A stretch of DNA of 64,000 nt from Prorocentrum cordatum (Eukaryota > Sar > Dinophyceae > Prorocentrales > Prorocentraceae), in contig CAUYUJ010016371.1 in NCBI GenBank assembly GCA_963575745.1, forward strand, positions 452,524 to 516,523, read 5' to 3'. The notes below the pieces were generated by a model. The model saw only the letters and a list, made by a program, of their open reading frames with translations. It ran no database searches and was not told the DNA's origin. Positions 21,306-31,854 of this stretch are shown here, piece by piece. A program made the translations under genes and the position numbers. Within the stretch, counting starts at the first letter, position 1; each line of letters starts with the position of its first letter.

Positions 21306-21455
21306 GACCCGGGTCAATCCAGACCCGGGTCAGCAGGAAACCAAAAACTGCAATGCAGGAACAAAAAACTGCAACGCAGATCTTCGCAAACCCGGGTCAG
21401 CCAATATGTGCGGCCGCCTCGCGGCCACGAGCGGCTCGCTAACCCGGGTCAGCCA
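21306..21455 (+). repeat. Repeated GACCCGGGTC palindromes
   Basis: CCCGGGTCAG-type palindromic motifs occur four times (near 21,308, 21,324, 21,388 and 21,440). A duplicated AAAACTGCAATGCAG / AAAACTGCAACGCAG pair lies between them. Confidence 0.8.
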
Positions 21456-21730
21456 GAGGGGGTCTCTGCAGGATCCTGCAGGATCTGGCGCCCTGGCTGA
21501 CCCCCGTCTGCATTGACCCCCGTCTCTTGGCTCCCGACTCCTGGCACTCTGGGAGCCTCCGTGGGGGTGCCTCCGTCAGCGCGGAGGCTCCCCGAGGGGA
21601 CCTCCGGAAGCCTCCGGGGGGTCCTCAGGGGGGGGCACCCAGAGGCCTCCGGGGGCGGCGACAAAAATCGCAGCGAAGGTCGTCGATCCGCGTTTTTCGC
21701 AGGTCCGGAAGCTCGTTTCGGGTCTGTCGG

Positions 21731-21781
21731 TTTAGGGTTTAGGGTTTAGGGTTTAGGGTTTAGGGTTTAGGGTTTAGGGTT
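21731..21781 (+). repeat. Interstitial telomere repeat, (TTTAGGG)7
   Basis: Seven exact TTTAGGG units plus two bases. This heptamer is the telomere repeat reported for dinoflagellates and plants. The tract is flanked by near-identical decamers, GGTCTGTCGG at 21,721-21,730 and GGTCTGTCTG at 21,782-21,791, suggesting insertion at a break with a small duplication. Sequence continues on both sides, so this is not a chromosome end. Confidence 0.95.
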
Positions 21782-21789
21782 GGTCTGTC

Positions 21790-22640
21790 TGTTGCGGGCG
21801 GCGCCCCGGGCAAGGTCGGACCCTGCGAGCGAGCCTCCGCGGGTCGCGCTGGGGCGAAAACTGTGCCCGATGCAGGGGACGAGCACGCGCGTGGCCAAGC
21901 TTGCTGCCGCGCGTACGCGCGACCGCGCCAGCTGCTGCTGCGTCTGCTGCTGCTGTTCCACATGATGCTCAGCCTCCCCCCCCTCCTGCTACAATGCTTC
22001 TCCAGGTCGGGATGGCCCAAAGTAGCGTGTCAACAGGACAAGCAACGAGGAGTGAATCGGGAGGGAAGTGGTAGCCGACGGGAAAGGAGATGGGAGGGAG
22101 AGACCGAAAGGGACAATGAACAAAAAACGAGATAAGAGAGAGAGAGAGGGAGAGATAACGATACCCAGATGTGCATACACATGAATATTGCGACAGGGTG
22201 AACATATAATATCACTTTGCGCACATACGTAGATACACAAACACAAACGCATTCGGATTTATATATATATAAAACGTATATATAAATATATGAATAGATG
22301 TCTAAAGTTGTCAGCGTGTACCCCACACCGTGTCGCAATCTACGCTGTTCGATCTATGTGGTACAACTTTGGTTGTACAGTGTGCGTGGTGCGATATTCA
22401 TGAAAGCAAAAAGAACCACTACCACTACAACTCCATATATTTCTGTTCCCAAATGCCCCCCCTCACGAGCTGGTGGCACTCCGTTCCGGGCATTCCGTGG
22501 GAGCGAGCCTGGAACGGGGTGCCACGAGCTCAGGGAAGGGGAGCGGCCAGCCCCCCTAGCTGGTGGTAGTGGTTATTCCTCCTCTGGTGAAATATGAGTT
22601 GTACGGCCTACGTTGCGCCATCCACGTCGTGCAACACAGG
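21790..22640. other. No gene supported
   Basis: GC-rich sequence to 21,960, then an AT-richer stretch with a GAGAGA tract (22,130-22,155), TATATA runs (22,258-22,290) and degenerate CTACGTGGTGC-type repeats. No coding segment is recognised. Confidence 0.5.
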
Positions 22641-22644
22641 TTGT

Positions 22645-23060
22645 GCAATCTAGTCTATATATATATATATATACACCAATTACATACATACACATAGAAG
22701 AATGTGTTCCACATGCTATGGCGCAATGTATGTGCAATACATAAGTGTTTTGTGTTGTCTGGTGCATCTCTGCGGCCGCACTGACCCGCGCATGTTCGCG
22801 CGCGCAGCGGCCAGCTACTCTGGCGCGACTGACGCGAAGGCGGTGGCAATGACCGCTCGGCACATCCCAGCACGCACTTCACTTCGAGTCGACGAGTTGG
22901 GCGGGCGCGGTATCATGGCAACGTCGACAAAGGTAGACACGATGATGAAAGTAGCGATGGTGGTGGCGATGTTGACAGCGACGACGGGCGGCCGGTGACG
23001 GCGCCGATGCTGATAACGTCGACGACGATGACGGAGTTTTGACGTAGGCGATGGAAATTT
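22645..23060 (-). repeat. (TA)n tract and composite repeat C linker, reversed
   Basis: TA dinucleotides at 22,655-22,673 are followed by the linker module in reverse, recognisable by GCGCGCAGCGGCCAGCTA and GGGCGGGCGCGGTATCATGG, with GATG triplets as a residual microsatellite. Confidence 0.65.
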
Positions 23061-23835
23061 TGGAATGAGTTCGACATGGGCGCGCGGCCGACGCGCGACT
23101 GGCCCGCATAGTATTATTTGACGCGGGTCGTGCCACCCCAGAACGCGCGCAAGGGCGTTCGAACGATTGCGACATGCGCGCGCGAAGCCTGATTGGTAGC
23201 ATGTGGTGAACAAGTATGTGTGTGTGCGTGTACACGTATGTATATATATATATATATATATATATACCTATATAAATGCGTGTGTATATGTATATGTGTA
23301 TACTGTGTATATAAATGTTGGTTGCAGCAAAAAACTTCATGGTTTGCTTAAGAACTCACAAGAGCGAGCAACTGTGTGTTGAACATACACGTTGCGAAAA
23401 GATCTGGTATTATGTGTTCCGGATACTCGATATAAACGTTCTTACGAAACCGATGGTTTTTGAAGGATTTCGGCATGCGCGCGCGACAAGCCGCGCGCGT
23501 GTGCACAGCGCCTTGTGGTTTGCAAGGGGATATTGCAAACTTGTGATTTGCGATGAACGATGAGCGCGCGTAATATTTGTTTCTCCAAAGATGGCCGGGG
23601 GGGGCGCGGAGACCAGCTTCGCTGGGATGGCACGGGTTCATATTCAACATGGACGATGGGGCAGAAACATGAGTAAATTGCAATACGAAAAAGGGGCGCC
23701 GATAATCCGTGGGGAAGACAATGGACTCTCTTCTTAGATGCGCGCGCGACGACGCGCGCGTGCGCGTTCGTCCCATTTGTTGCAAGGGATTATTGGACAC
23801 GCGTGGTTTTTGTATAAACGAGTGCACGCGCATAG
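23060..23835 (-). repeat. Composite repeat C, reversed monomers with (TA)n
   Basis: Palindromic cores lie near 23,480 and 23,745, spaced about 268 bp, in opposite orientation to the 4-6 kb copies. A (TA)n tract at 23,238-23,263 interrupts the array. Confidence 0.75.
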
Positions 23836-24510
23836 CTTTTGTTGCAAAAGATGGCGGGGTGTCCCGCTTAGCTGGGAAGGTACGAGATCATGCTTAGGAT
23901 GGACGGTGGGGCAGAACCATATCAAAATTGCAATACGAAAAGGAGAACCGATAATCCAGGGGGGGAAGCTATCCTCTTTGTAGAAAAGAGATTTCATGTT
24001 TGCTCGCGGTGAGTTGTCAACTCCATTGCTCGCGCAGTCACCCCAGCCACCAACCCGCAACGTGGTTTGCAAAACCCATGCGGCGGCGATTGCGATGACT
24101 GCTCGGCCCTGGCTGTCGCATCGCTGCGGCAGCGGTGGCGCGGGCAGGATTGCGCGCACAGCGGCCAGCTAGTTCGGCGCGACCGACGCGGCCGCGGTGA
24201 AGCTGACCGCGGGGGACACCCCAGGCCCCCTTCCCAGCGAGTTTCGCAGGCCGCGCTGGCGCGTGGGCATTTCATTGCGAGTCTGTGGCTCGGGCGGGCG
24301 CGGTATCATGACGACGTCGACAGCGGCAGGCACCATGATGACAGCAGCGATGCTGGCGATGATGGTGACGATGACGACGGCGAGGCCACTGACGGCGGCG
24401 ATGTTGGTCACGCCGATGACGATTATGGCGTCCACGTGACGGCGATGCAGGTTGCGGAACGATTTCGACATGCGAGCGCGGCCGACGGGCGCGAGTGGCG
24501 CGCGAGTGGC
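23835..24510 (-). repeat. Composite repeat C border and linker, reversed
   Basis: This copy contains GGATGGACGGTGGGGCAGAA and a poly-G segment matching (reversed) 5.6-5.75 kb. The border CACCAACCCGCAACGTGG lies near 24,050. The linker block with GGGCGGGCGCGGTATCATGA follows at 24,290-24,310, with GATGAC triplets. Confidence 0.7.
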
Positions 24511-24839
24511 CGACGGCCGACATCGAGATGTTTGAAACACGTTGCAAAGCGGCGCGCGTTTTATTATATAGTGCTGGAAAGCTCGATTTTGAATTCAGAG
24601 GGAGCGCGTTGCACGGGCGCTTGCCTTGGAAACATTCGGCGGCGCGCTTCGAATCGGGGGGTGTCCCCCCCCAACACTCGGCGCCGTCGATCACAACCAG
24701 GGGGACTCCCCTCCCCCCTAATCCCCCCCCCGTCCAGAACCCCCCCTTCCCCCCCCTTGCAGGGGGGGGTGGGGGGGGATAGAAACGCCCCCCCCCCCCC
24801 CCCGGCGCAGACGCCGGCGCTGGCGGCGCTGGCGGCCCC

Positions 24840-26320
24840 CAGCAGAGATCCCATGGGGCCACGAAACGCTGTACTGGTTGTGGCGGATGCAGGCGGGCAC
24901 CCCCACCGGGGCCTTCGTTGGAGCTCCCTACGGGGCCACGAAACGCTGTACTGCGTGTGACGGATGCATTCGGGCCCCCCCACTGGAGCCTTCAGTGGAG
25001 CTCCCTATGGGGCCACGAAGCGCTGTACTGGGTGTGGCGGGCGCATGCGGGCACCCCCACTGCGGCCTTCGGTGGAGCTCCCTATGGGGCCACGAAGCGC
25101 TGTACTGGGTGTGGCGGGCGCATGCGGGCACCCCCACTGGGGCCTATGGGGCCACGAAACGCTGTACTGAGTATGGCGGACGCATGCGGGCATCCCCACT
25201 GGGGCCTTCGGTGGATCACCTTTCAAGGGGGGCACGGAACGCTGTTATGGGTGGGGCGGGCGGCACATGCGGGCTGCGCCACTGGTGGAGCTCCCTATGG
25301 GGCCACGAAGCGCTGTACTGGGTGTGGCGGACGCGTGCGGGCAGCCCCACTGGGGCCTTCGGTGGGGCTCCCTACGGGCCACGAACCGTGTGAGGGGTGT
25401 GCCGAAACGGATGATGACGATGAGGAGGAGGGAGGGGGCAGCGGGCAGAGGAGTGAACGCGGGGACCGTCTCTTCAAAACGAAGACCCAACACCACAGGA
25501 TGGTTGGGGAAAACATCTCAGAAACATCGGGCGCCGAGTCTCGCGTCGCGCTCACTGGCGGAAGGGTGTCATGCTGCGCCGGCGACGGCCGAACAACAAT
25601 TATCCTGGCGTAGGACGCAACCATATGCAGTCGTGAATACCGCAAGTGTGAATACCTTATTGGGTGGAGCTCAATATGGTGCCACGAAGCGCTGCATTGG
25701 GTTGGGGGGAGCGCATGCTGGCGGTAGATTTGGTGCCGTGTGTGGGGCTCCGTATGAAGCCACGAAACGCTGTACTGGGTGGGGGGGCGCATGCGGGCGG
25801 TAGCACTGGGGCATTCGATGGAGCTCCCTATGGGGCCACGAAGCGCTGTACTGGGTGTGGCGGACGGATGCGGGGACCCCCACTGGAGCCTTCGGTGGAG
25901 CTCCCTATGGGACCACGAAGCGCTGTAGTGGGTGGGTGGGGGGACGCACGCGGGCACTCCCACTGATGCCCTCGGTGGAGCCCCACGGAAAGGTGCACTA
26001 TGTTTGGGGGGGGGGGGGGGAGCGCACGCGGGCACCCCCACTGGGGCCTTCGGTGGAGATCCCTATGGGGCCACGAAGCGCTGTACTGGGTGTGGGCGGG
26101 CGCATGCGGGCACCCCCACAGGGGCCTTCGGTGGAGCTCCCTAGGGGGCCACGAAGCGCTGTACTGGATGGGGGGACACATGCGGGCACCCCCACTGGGG
26201 CCTTCGGTGGAGCTCCCTGTGGGGCCACGTAACGCTGTACTGGGTGTGGGGAGCGCATGCGGGCACCCCCACTGGGGCCTTTGGTGGAGCTCCCTATGGG
26301 GCCACGAAGCGTGTGAGGGG
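24840..26320 (+). repeat. 77-bp tandem satellite related to the 89-bp family
   Basis: GGGGCCACGAAGCGCTGTAC recurs at about 77-bp spacing (24,858, 24,936, 25,013, 25,090 and onward), with GGCCTTCGGTGGAGCTCCCT in each unit. Units at 25,395-25,530 and 26,325-26,490 end in the same GTCTCTTCAAAACGA module as the array at the window start, so this is two arrays in series. Coding frames are artefacts. Confidence 0.9.
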
Positions 26321-26684
26321 CGTGCCGAAGTGAGGGGGGGTGACGGGAGGAGGGAGGAGAAGGAGAAGGAAGAAGGGGAGGAGGAGGAGGAGGAGGAGGA
26401 GGGGAGGCGAGGAGAGAAAGGCGGGGACCGTCTCTTCAAAACGAGAACTCAACACCACAGGATGATTGGGCAGAATACTCAGAAACATCAGGCACCAAGC
26501 CTCGCCTCGCCATCCCTTGCGAAGGGCGCCACGCCGCGCCGACAGCGACCGGAACAAAAACAAACCACTCAGAAACATCGGGCGCCGAGCCCCGCCTCGC
26601 GTTCGCTAGCGAAGAATACCGCGCTGCGCTGCCCCCCCCGCTTCTGGGGAGGGTGAGCGGCAGCCGAGGGAGGGACAGGGGCTG

Positions 26685-26775
26685 GAGGATAAGGAGGAGG
26701 AGGAGGAGGAGGAGGAGGAGGAGGAGGAGGAGGAGGAGAGGAGGAGGAGTAGGAGGAGGAGGAGGAGGAGGGGGA
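26685..26775 (+). repeat. (GGA)n microsatellite
   Basis: Near-pure GGA triplets for about 90 bp, ending just downstream (in minus-strand sense) of the candidate exon at 26,805-26,944. Confidence 0.95.
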
Positions 26776-26804
26776 ACATTGGTTCCCCAACGGATGATAC
26801 TTAC

Positions 26805-26944
26805 AATGCTGAACCGCCTAAGCCGTTAGCCTCGTCCTCACGCGCAGCCACCCAGCGGCGGAGGGCCTCGAGCCCAGGGAGCATGGCGCTCCTCGGGCCG
26901 TCCGTCCCAGGCGGCTGCAGGTAGCCAGCGCGTTGGCGAGGCCG
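26805..26944 (-). CDS. Candidate internal exon, function unknown
   Basis: A 140-nt minus-strand segment starting after CCGCTCAG and ending at GCATT|GTAAGT, a perfect donor. The open frame reads through AMLPGLEALRRWVAAREDEA and NGLGGSAL, a helix-like composition unlike the surrounding simple repeats. No domain is recognised. It may belong with the segment at 27,279-27,365, but the intervening (GGA)n tract prevents a clear join. Confidence 0.35.
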
Positions 26945-26954
26945 CTGAGCGGAG

Positions 26955-27190
26955 GATGGAGAGGAGGAGGAGAAGGAGGAGGAGGAGGAGGCGGAGGGAG
27001 GAGGAGGAGGAAGGAGGAAGAAGAGGGGGAGGAGGGGGGAAGGGGGGAAGGGGGAACGGGAAGGGGAAGGGGGAGGGGGATGGGGGAGGGGGAGGGGGAG
27101 GAGGAGGAGGGAGGAGGAGGAGGAGGAGGAGGAGGAGGAGGAGGAGGAGGAGGAGGAGGAGGAGGAGGAGGAGGGGGAGGAGCAGGAGGA
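26955..27190 (+). repeat. (GGA)n microsatellite with G-rich variants
   Basis: GGA and GGGAGG repeats over about 235 bp between two exon-like segments. Glu- or Pro-rich frames are artefacts. Confidence 0.95.
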
Positions 27191-27278
27191 GCATGCGTAG
27201 GAGCTGTGAGTGCGGTCGTCAACTCCGACCGAGGCGGGCGTCAGCGCTGGAACGCAGGCCGCCTGGGCCAGCTCAGCT

Positions 27279-27365
27279 TCATTGCGCGGGTTGACGACGA
27301 CCCTTCGCGGCGCTCATCGCGATGAGGCGGCCCTTGTAGGTGTAGTCCATCCCGTTGGTTTTGGC
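27279..27365 (-). CDS. Candidate exon fragment, function unknown
   Basis: On the minus strand TATACCTGCAG is followed by a 28-codon frame, AKTNGMDYTYKGRLIAMSAA and KGRRQPAQ, then TGA. A second open frame (VVVNPRNEAELAQAA) continues across the stop, so either the exon ends inside AAGGGTCG or the coding unit has been frameshifted. No family is assigned. Confidence 0.25.
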   Translation of the reverse strand, partial: AKTNGMDYTYKGRLIAMSAAKGRRQPAQ

Positions 27366-27655
27366 CTGCAGGTATATGAAGTGCGACAGGGTGGAGGAGG
27401 AGGAGGAGGAGGAGGAGGAAAAGGAGGAGGAGGGGGAGGAGGAGCAGGAGGAGGAGTAGTTAGGAGGAGTTTGTCCAGCTCAACCCCTGCCTCCAACGCG
27501 AGGAGTGGGCATATTGCATGCTGCACAATCGTGGTTGACCTCTCTTCCCTTGTCCTTTCTCTCTTGCTCTTGCCGTTTTTCTCTCTCCCCGCTCTCCTCT
27601 CCAGGACATGCAGCGAACACACTCATGCCGTCAGTGACGCTGTAAACCCAGACAC

Positions 27656-27825
27656 CCGATGTCTTGTTTTTTACGACACGGGGTCCCCCCAACTCCCGCC
27701 CTTTTCCCTGGGGCCTGCTCTTCATCCCGCGGGTCGTTTTGCGACGCTCCTGGGGCCCGGCAAGGCCCCTGGAGGTCGAAAGCAGCCAAACCCCGCCATC
27801 GCGATGTCTTCACAACGCGAGCATG
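27656..27825 (+). repeat. Dispersed repeat D, copy 2
   Basis: TCATCCCGCGGGTCGTTTTG, GGGCCCGGCAAGGCCCCTGG and AGGTCGAAAGCAGCCAAA align with 39,205-39,270. Both copies start and end in TGATTTTTTCATGACG-like segments. Flanks at 27,470-27,656 and 27,825-28,284 carry no recognised gene. Confidence 0.6.
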
Positions 27826-28283
27826 TCGGGCAACGCCCACCGATACCAAGTCCCTCCCCCCAGCACCACCCACCGGTCCCGGCCCTTCCCCGCGGCCATT
27901 GCTTCGCCCGGGCCCATTTTTGATTGCCCTGGGGCCCGATAGCGGGCCTCGCGGGGGCCGGCATCAAGGAAATAATTTTGATTGGACAAATCATGTCGTC
28001 TGGAATCTGGAAAAGCTGTTCAACGATTCCCAAAGAACAGCACCGCGAAAAACAACGACCAGAGCCCATCACCCCATCTTTCTGCGTCATTTTCCGGCCC
28101 CCAAACTACGCTCATTGTGACAAATGCAACGGCAGGGTCTGAGGGTACGCCCACCTGCCCCAAGGCCCCAGGCCCCCCCTGGCCCTGTGGCATTCGCTGG
28201 CGCGTCCGCGTCGCCGTCGGGCGGCGCCGACCTCCGGATGTAGGCGACGACGGCCTCGGGTGCCTACACGTAAAAATAACCCT

Positions 28284-28590
28284 AAGCAAGAGCGACCCTT
28301 GGTGCGCGGGTTCAAGGTGCCGCGGGGCGGCCTGCTGCGGGGACCGGACGCGACGGCACCCGATCAATGCCGGGGCTAGGCCGCAGCAGAAGTCTGCGAT
28401 CTCTCCAAATCCGAGCACGCGCTGGGCGTGGGAGCGGGTAAGGATTCTCGGCGTTCTCCGCCTAAAGGCGAGGGCCGGGCGGGGAACACCCAAGTCACCG
28501 AACTTCGCGCATCGGTGCCAGCGCGCACTGCTGGGGGGACCTCTGTAGGCCCGCAACAAGGGTCACTCTGGCAAAAGGTGACTCTTGCGC
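28284..28590. mobile_element. Family B inverted-repeat element, copy B1
   Basis: The left end, GCAAGAGCGACCCTTGGTGC, matches the reverse complement of the right end, which reads GCAAGAGTCACC then GAGTGACCCTTG and TTGCGGG. About 307 bp, non-coding. Shorter copies lie at 38,897-39,069 and 55,480-55,626. Confidence 0.6.
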
Positions 28591-28624
28591 ATGGCAGACT
28601 CGGGCGCCCCGCCGGGCCCACCGG

Positions 28625-28637
28625 CACGCACGCCGCA

Positions 28638-28668
<31 letters not shown>

Positions 28669-28710
28669 ACGCACGCACGCACGCAGGCACGCAGGCACGC
28701 AGGCACGCAG

Positions 28711-28750
<40 letters not shown>

Positions 28751-28765
28751 ACACACACACACAAA
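28625..28765 (+). repeat. (TC)n then (GCAC)n microsatellites
   Basis: TC dinucleotides are followed by about 20 GCAC/GCAG tetramers and a short CA run. Frames here are artefacts. Confidence 0.95.
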
Positions 28766-29049
28766 CGTACACACATACCGCGCGCTTGCCGAAGAGCCGA
28801 GTCGCCGAGCCACCTCGTCGTGGTCGTCATCGCCGCCGATGCCGTGGAAGTGGTCGTCGTCGCGGTCGTGATCGTGATCGTCGCCATCGCGATCGTGATC
28901 GTCGTCGTCGCCGTCGCCGACGTCGAGGCCGTCTCCATCCCGGGCGGCCGAAGCGCCTCGGACACTGGGCGGTCCGACCCGGCGATCGAGGCGGACGGCC
29001 TTTTCGCTGCCAAAGCCGCCTCCGCGAGCCGGCTCCGGGCCAGGGGGCC

Positions 29050-29209
29050 ATGGGAGGGGGAGGGGGAGGAGGAGGAGGAGGAGGAGGAGGAGGGGGAGGA
29101 GGAGGAGGAGGAGGAGGAGGAGGAGGAGGGAGGAGGAGGAGGAGGAGGAGGAGGAGAGGAGGAGGGAGGAGGAGGAGGAGGAGGAGGGGAGGAGGAGGGG
29201 AGGAGGGAG

Positions 29210-29244
<35 letters not shown>

Positions 29245-29280
29245 GGAGGAGGAGGAAGAGGAGGAGGAGGAGGAGGGGCC
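29050..29280 (+). repeat. (GGA)n microsatellite
   Basis: About 230 bp of GGA triplets with GAGAGG interruptions. The flank at 28,800-28,930 is a shorter TCG/GATCGT-type tract. Confidence 0.95.
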
Positions 29281-29369
29281 ATCAACAGACGGCACGTGAT
29301 CCCTCAGATCCTGGCGGGTGGACCCCGAAAAGTGTGCTTCTAGCAGTGCGCGTGGTGCGACCTTACTGG

Positions 29370-29610
29370 GCCCTGGAAGCGGCAGAGCCGTTTTTTTACC
29401 GGTTCCGTTCTGCCGTTTTCTTGCCGGTTTCGACGCCGTTCTTTTACAGGTTCCGTCGCCGTTTTTTGACCGGTTGTGGCTCCGGGTCCATTCCTTGAGC
29501 CGTTTCTTCGCCGTTTCTGGTCGCCGTTTTTTTGCCGTTTCCATTTTCAAAGGCCACTTTTCGGAAACGGTGAAAAAACGGCCCTGCCGTTTCCGGGGCC
29601 CACAAAGGGT
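29370..29610 (+). repeat. ~30-bp tandem CCGTTTTTTTGCCG repeat
   Basis: GCCGTTTTTTTACCGGTTCC, GCCGTTTTCTTGCCGGTTTC and later variants recur about eight times. The last unit is inverted (GAAACGGTGAAAAAACGGC near 29,560), so the region can fold. Confidence 0.75.
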
Positions 29611-29679
29611 GCGACCAATGTGGTGCAATTCGCCCTGCCGAAATCGAAGGTGTCAACCCCCATGTTCGCGCAATCGTTC

Positions 29680-30720
29680 CACCCACCCGCCCGCAACTTA
29701 GCTTGCAAAACTCATGCGGCGGCGATTGCGAGGACTGCCCGGCGCTGGCCTGCGCATCGCCGCGGCCGCGCTAGCGCGCATGCTCGCGCGCGAAACGGCC
29801 AGCTAGTTTGGCACGACCGACGCGGCAGCGGTGCACTTCACTGCGAGTCTGCGACTTGGGCGGGCGCGGTATCATGGCAATGGCAAAGTCGACAACGGTA
29901 GTCACGATGAGGGCAGACCCGATGCTGGTGACGATGATCACAACGACGACGACAAGGCCAGTGCTGGCGCCGACGCTGGTCACGCCCACGACGATGACGT
30001 CGCCCTCAGGTCGGTGATGAAAATGATGGACGGAATTTGACATGTGCGGGTGGCCGACGAGCGAGAGTGGCCCGCATGGTGCTATTTGAAAAAGGCCGTG
30101 CGCCCCCTGCACGCGCACACGGGCGTCCGAATGATTTCGGCATGCGGCGCGAGAGGCCCATGTGGCAGAGTGTAATGTAAATGTTGACAGACATATGGTG
30201 TCCTGAAGAATTTGCAGGAGCGCAAGCATCTTTGAAAACTGGTGTTGCCAAGCCATGTGGTTCTACATGTTCTTGGGACATTCGACTTTTGAAATCCATA
30301 CGAAACCACGCTTTTTGAAGGATTCCCGCATGCGCGCGCGACGACGCGCGCGTGTGCACTCCGTCCCGCTTTTGCAAAGGATATTTGCGACAGCAGGAGC
30401 GCAAGGGCGTTCGAGCGATTCGGACATGCGCGCGCGAGAGGCACGTTTGGTAGCATGTGATGAGCATGTTGCAAATGGCTCTCTCAAGACCCTGCACAAG
30501 CGCGGGCGCAGGCTATTTTCGAATCCGCTTATTGCGATGCCTTGTGTTTGTATGTGTTCGGGACACTCGGCTCTGCATGCGCGCATGACGATTTTTCGGC
30601 ATGCACGCGCGACGACGCGCGCGAGTGCAAGTCGTCCCAGTTTTACAAAGGACTATTGGAAACTGATGGGTGTTGGTAAGCGAGTGCGCGCGCATGGTAT
30701 GTGGTGTAAATGATGATGGG
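29680..30720 (-). repeat. Composite repeat C, reversed linker and monomers
   Basis: The border CACCCGCCCGCAACTTAGC lies at about 29,685, then the linker with GGGCGGGCGCGGTATCATGG (29,850) and GATGAC triplets, then monomers with palindromic cores near 30,338 and 30,608 (271-bp spacing). Same order and reversed orientation as the 22.7-24.5 kb copies. Confidence 0.75.
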
Positions 30721-30834
30721 TGGGGTTATCGCTTCGTTTTAGCTGGGATGGTGCGATTTCGTATTCAGGATCATCTCACAATTCAGATACGCGAACGGGT
30801 GCACTTAAGCCCCCGGGGGGGAGGGAGGGAGATC

Positions 30835-31150
30835 CTATCATACGTGGTTAAATTTACGTGGTGTAGTAAACGTTGTGAAACCCCCGGGGAGAATCTACGT
30901 GGTGTAGTATACGTTGTGAAACCCTCGTGGTGCACTCTACGCAATTCAGCCCATGATATGCTAATCACGTGGTGCAGTCTAAATTGTGCACTCTACGTGG
31001 TGCCAACTATGTTGTGTACTCAATAAGGTGCGATCAATGTGGTGCACTCTAGGTGGGGCGGTTCGCTTCTGTTGGCAGTGAGGTGTCAAATACACCGTTC
31101 GCGCAATCATCCCGCCCACCCGCCCGCAACTTGGCTTGCAAAACCTATGC
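30835..31150 (+). repeat. Degenerate CTACGTGGTGC repeats ending at composite border
   Basis: About eight decayed units of 25-35 bp (TACGTGGTGTAGTAAACGTT, CTACGTGGTGCCAACTATGT and similar), then the CGCCCGCAACTTGGCTTGC border at 31,120. Positions 31,150-31,460 hold no recognised gene. Confidence 0.65.
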
Positions 31151-31459
31151 TCGGACAGTGGGTTTGAGATAACATGCCCCCAAGGGATGGGTATCGGTTG
31201 ACAGATACTGAGGAGGAAACAAAGGGAGGAGGAGAAGGCCTGGCCCCCCTCGGCAGAGCCCCCAGAAGCAGCGGCAACCCCACCAGAGCTTGCACGATGC
31301 AGCCTCTTATCGTGCGCAGTGCCGGCGAAGGCGAGAAAGGCAGCGCCGTCGACACATGGCGCAGAAAGATTCGGTCTAAGGCTCCGCTCCGGTCATTTTT
31401 TCTCGCAGCGTCAGATCTGAGGGACAACGCCGGCCCCCAAGTATAGTCATCGTGTCACA

Positions 31460-31610
31460 GCAAGGAACGCAAAATCAGGGACGAGGGGGCGTTCCTTGCC
31501 ACGGCGAGCTTCGGCCACGAACAAGTTCCCCGACGTGGATCCCAGGAGCGGCCCGAAAACCAGAGCCCCTCCTGAGCCCCAAGTGGTCCTTATCTCAGCG
31601 CCCTGGCTGC
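31460..31610 (+). repeat. Dispersed repeat E, copy 2, with an 11-bp inverted pair
   Basis: GCAAGGAACGC (31,463) and GCGTTCCTTGC (31,490) are exact inverses. The following 110 bp align with repeat E copy 1 at 13,096-13,205. Positions 31,680-31,790 hold short GAGTCGA-type repeats. Confidence 0.6.
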
Positions 31611-31854
31611 ACTAGTGGTCCCGGAGTGGTCCTTATTTCAGCCCCGAGTGGACCTTCTTGGAGCCGCTGGCTCCACTAGTGCGTCGAAGCTGCGTCGAGC
31701 GACCGCCGACTGAGTCGAAGTCGAGTCGACTCTGAGTCGAACCTGAGTCGACCTGGCGTCGAACTGAAGTCGAACTGGAGCCGAACAGGGTCGTTGGGTG
31801 GACCCCAGGGAGGCCCCCGGAACGAGAATCTATAGCCCACGTGCCTTCTCGCCC

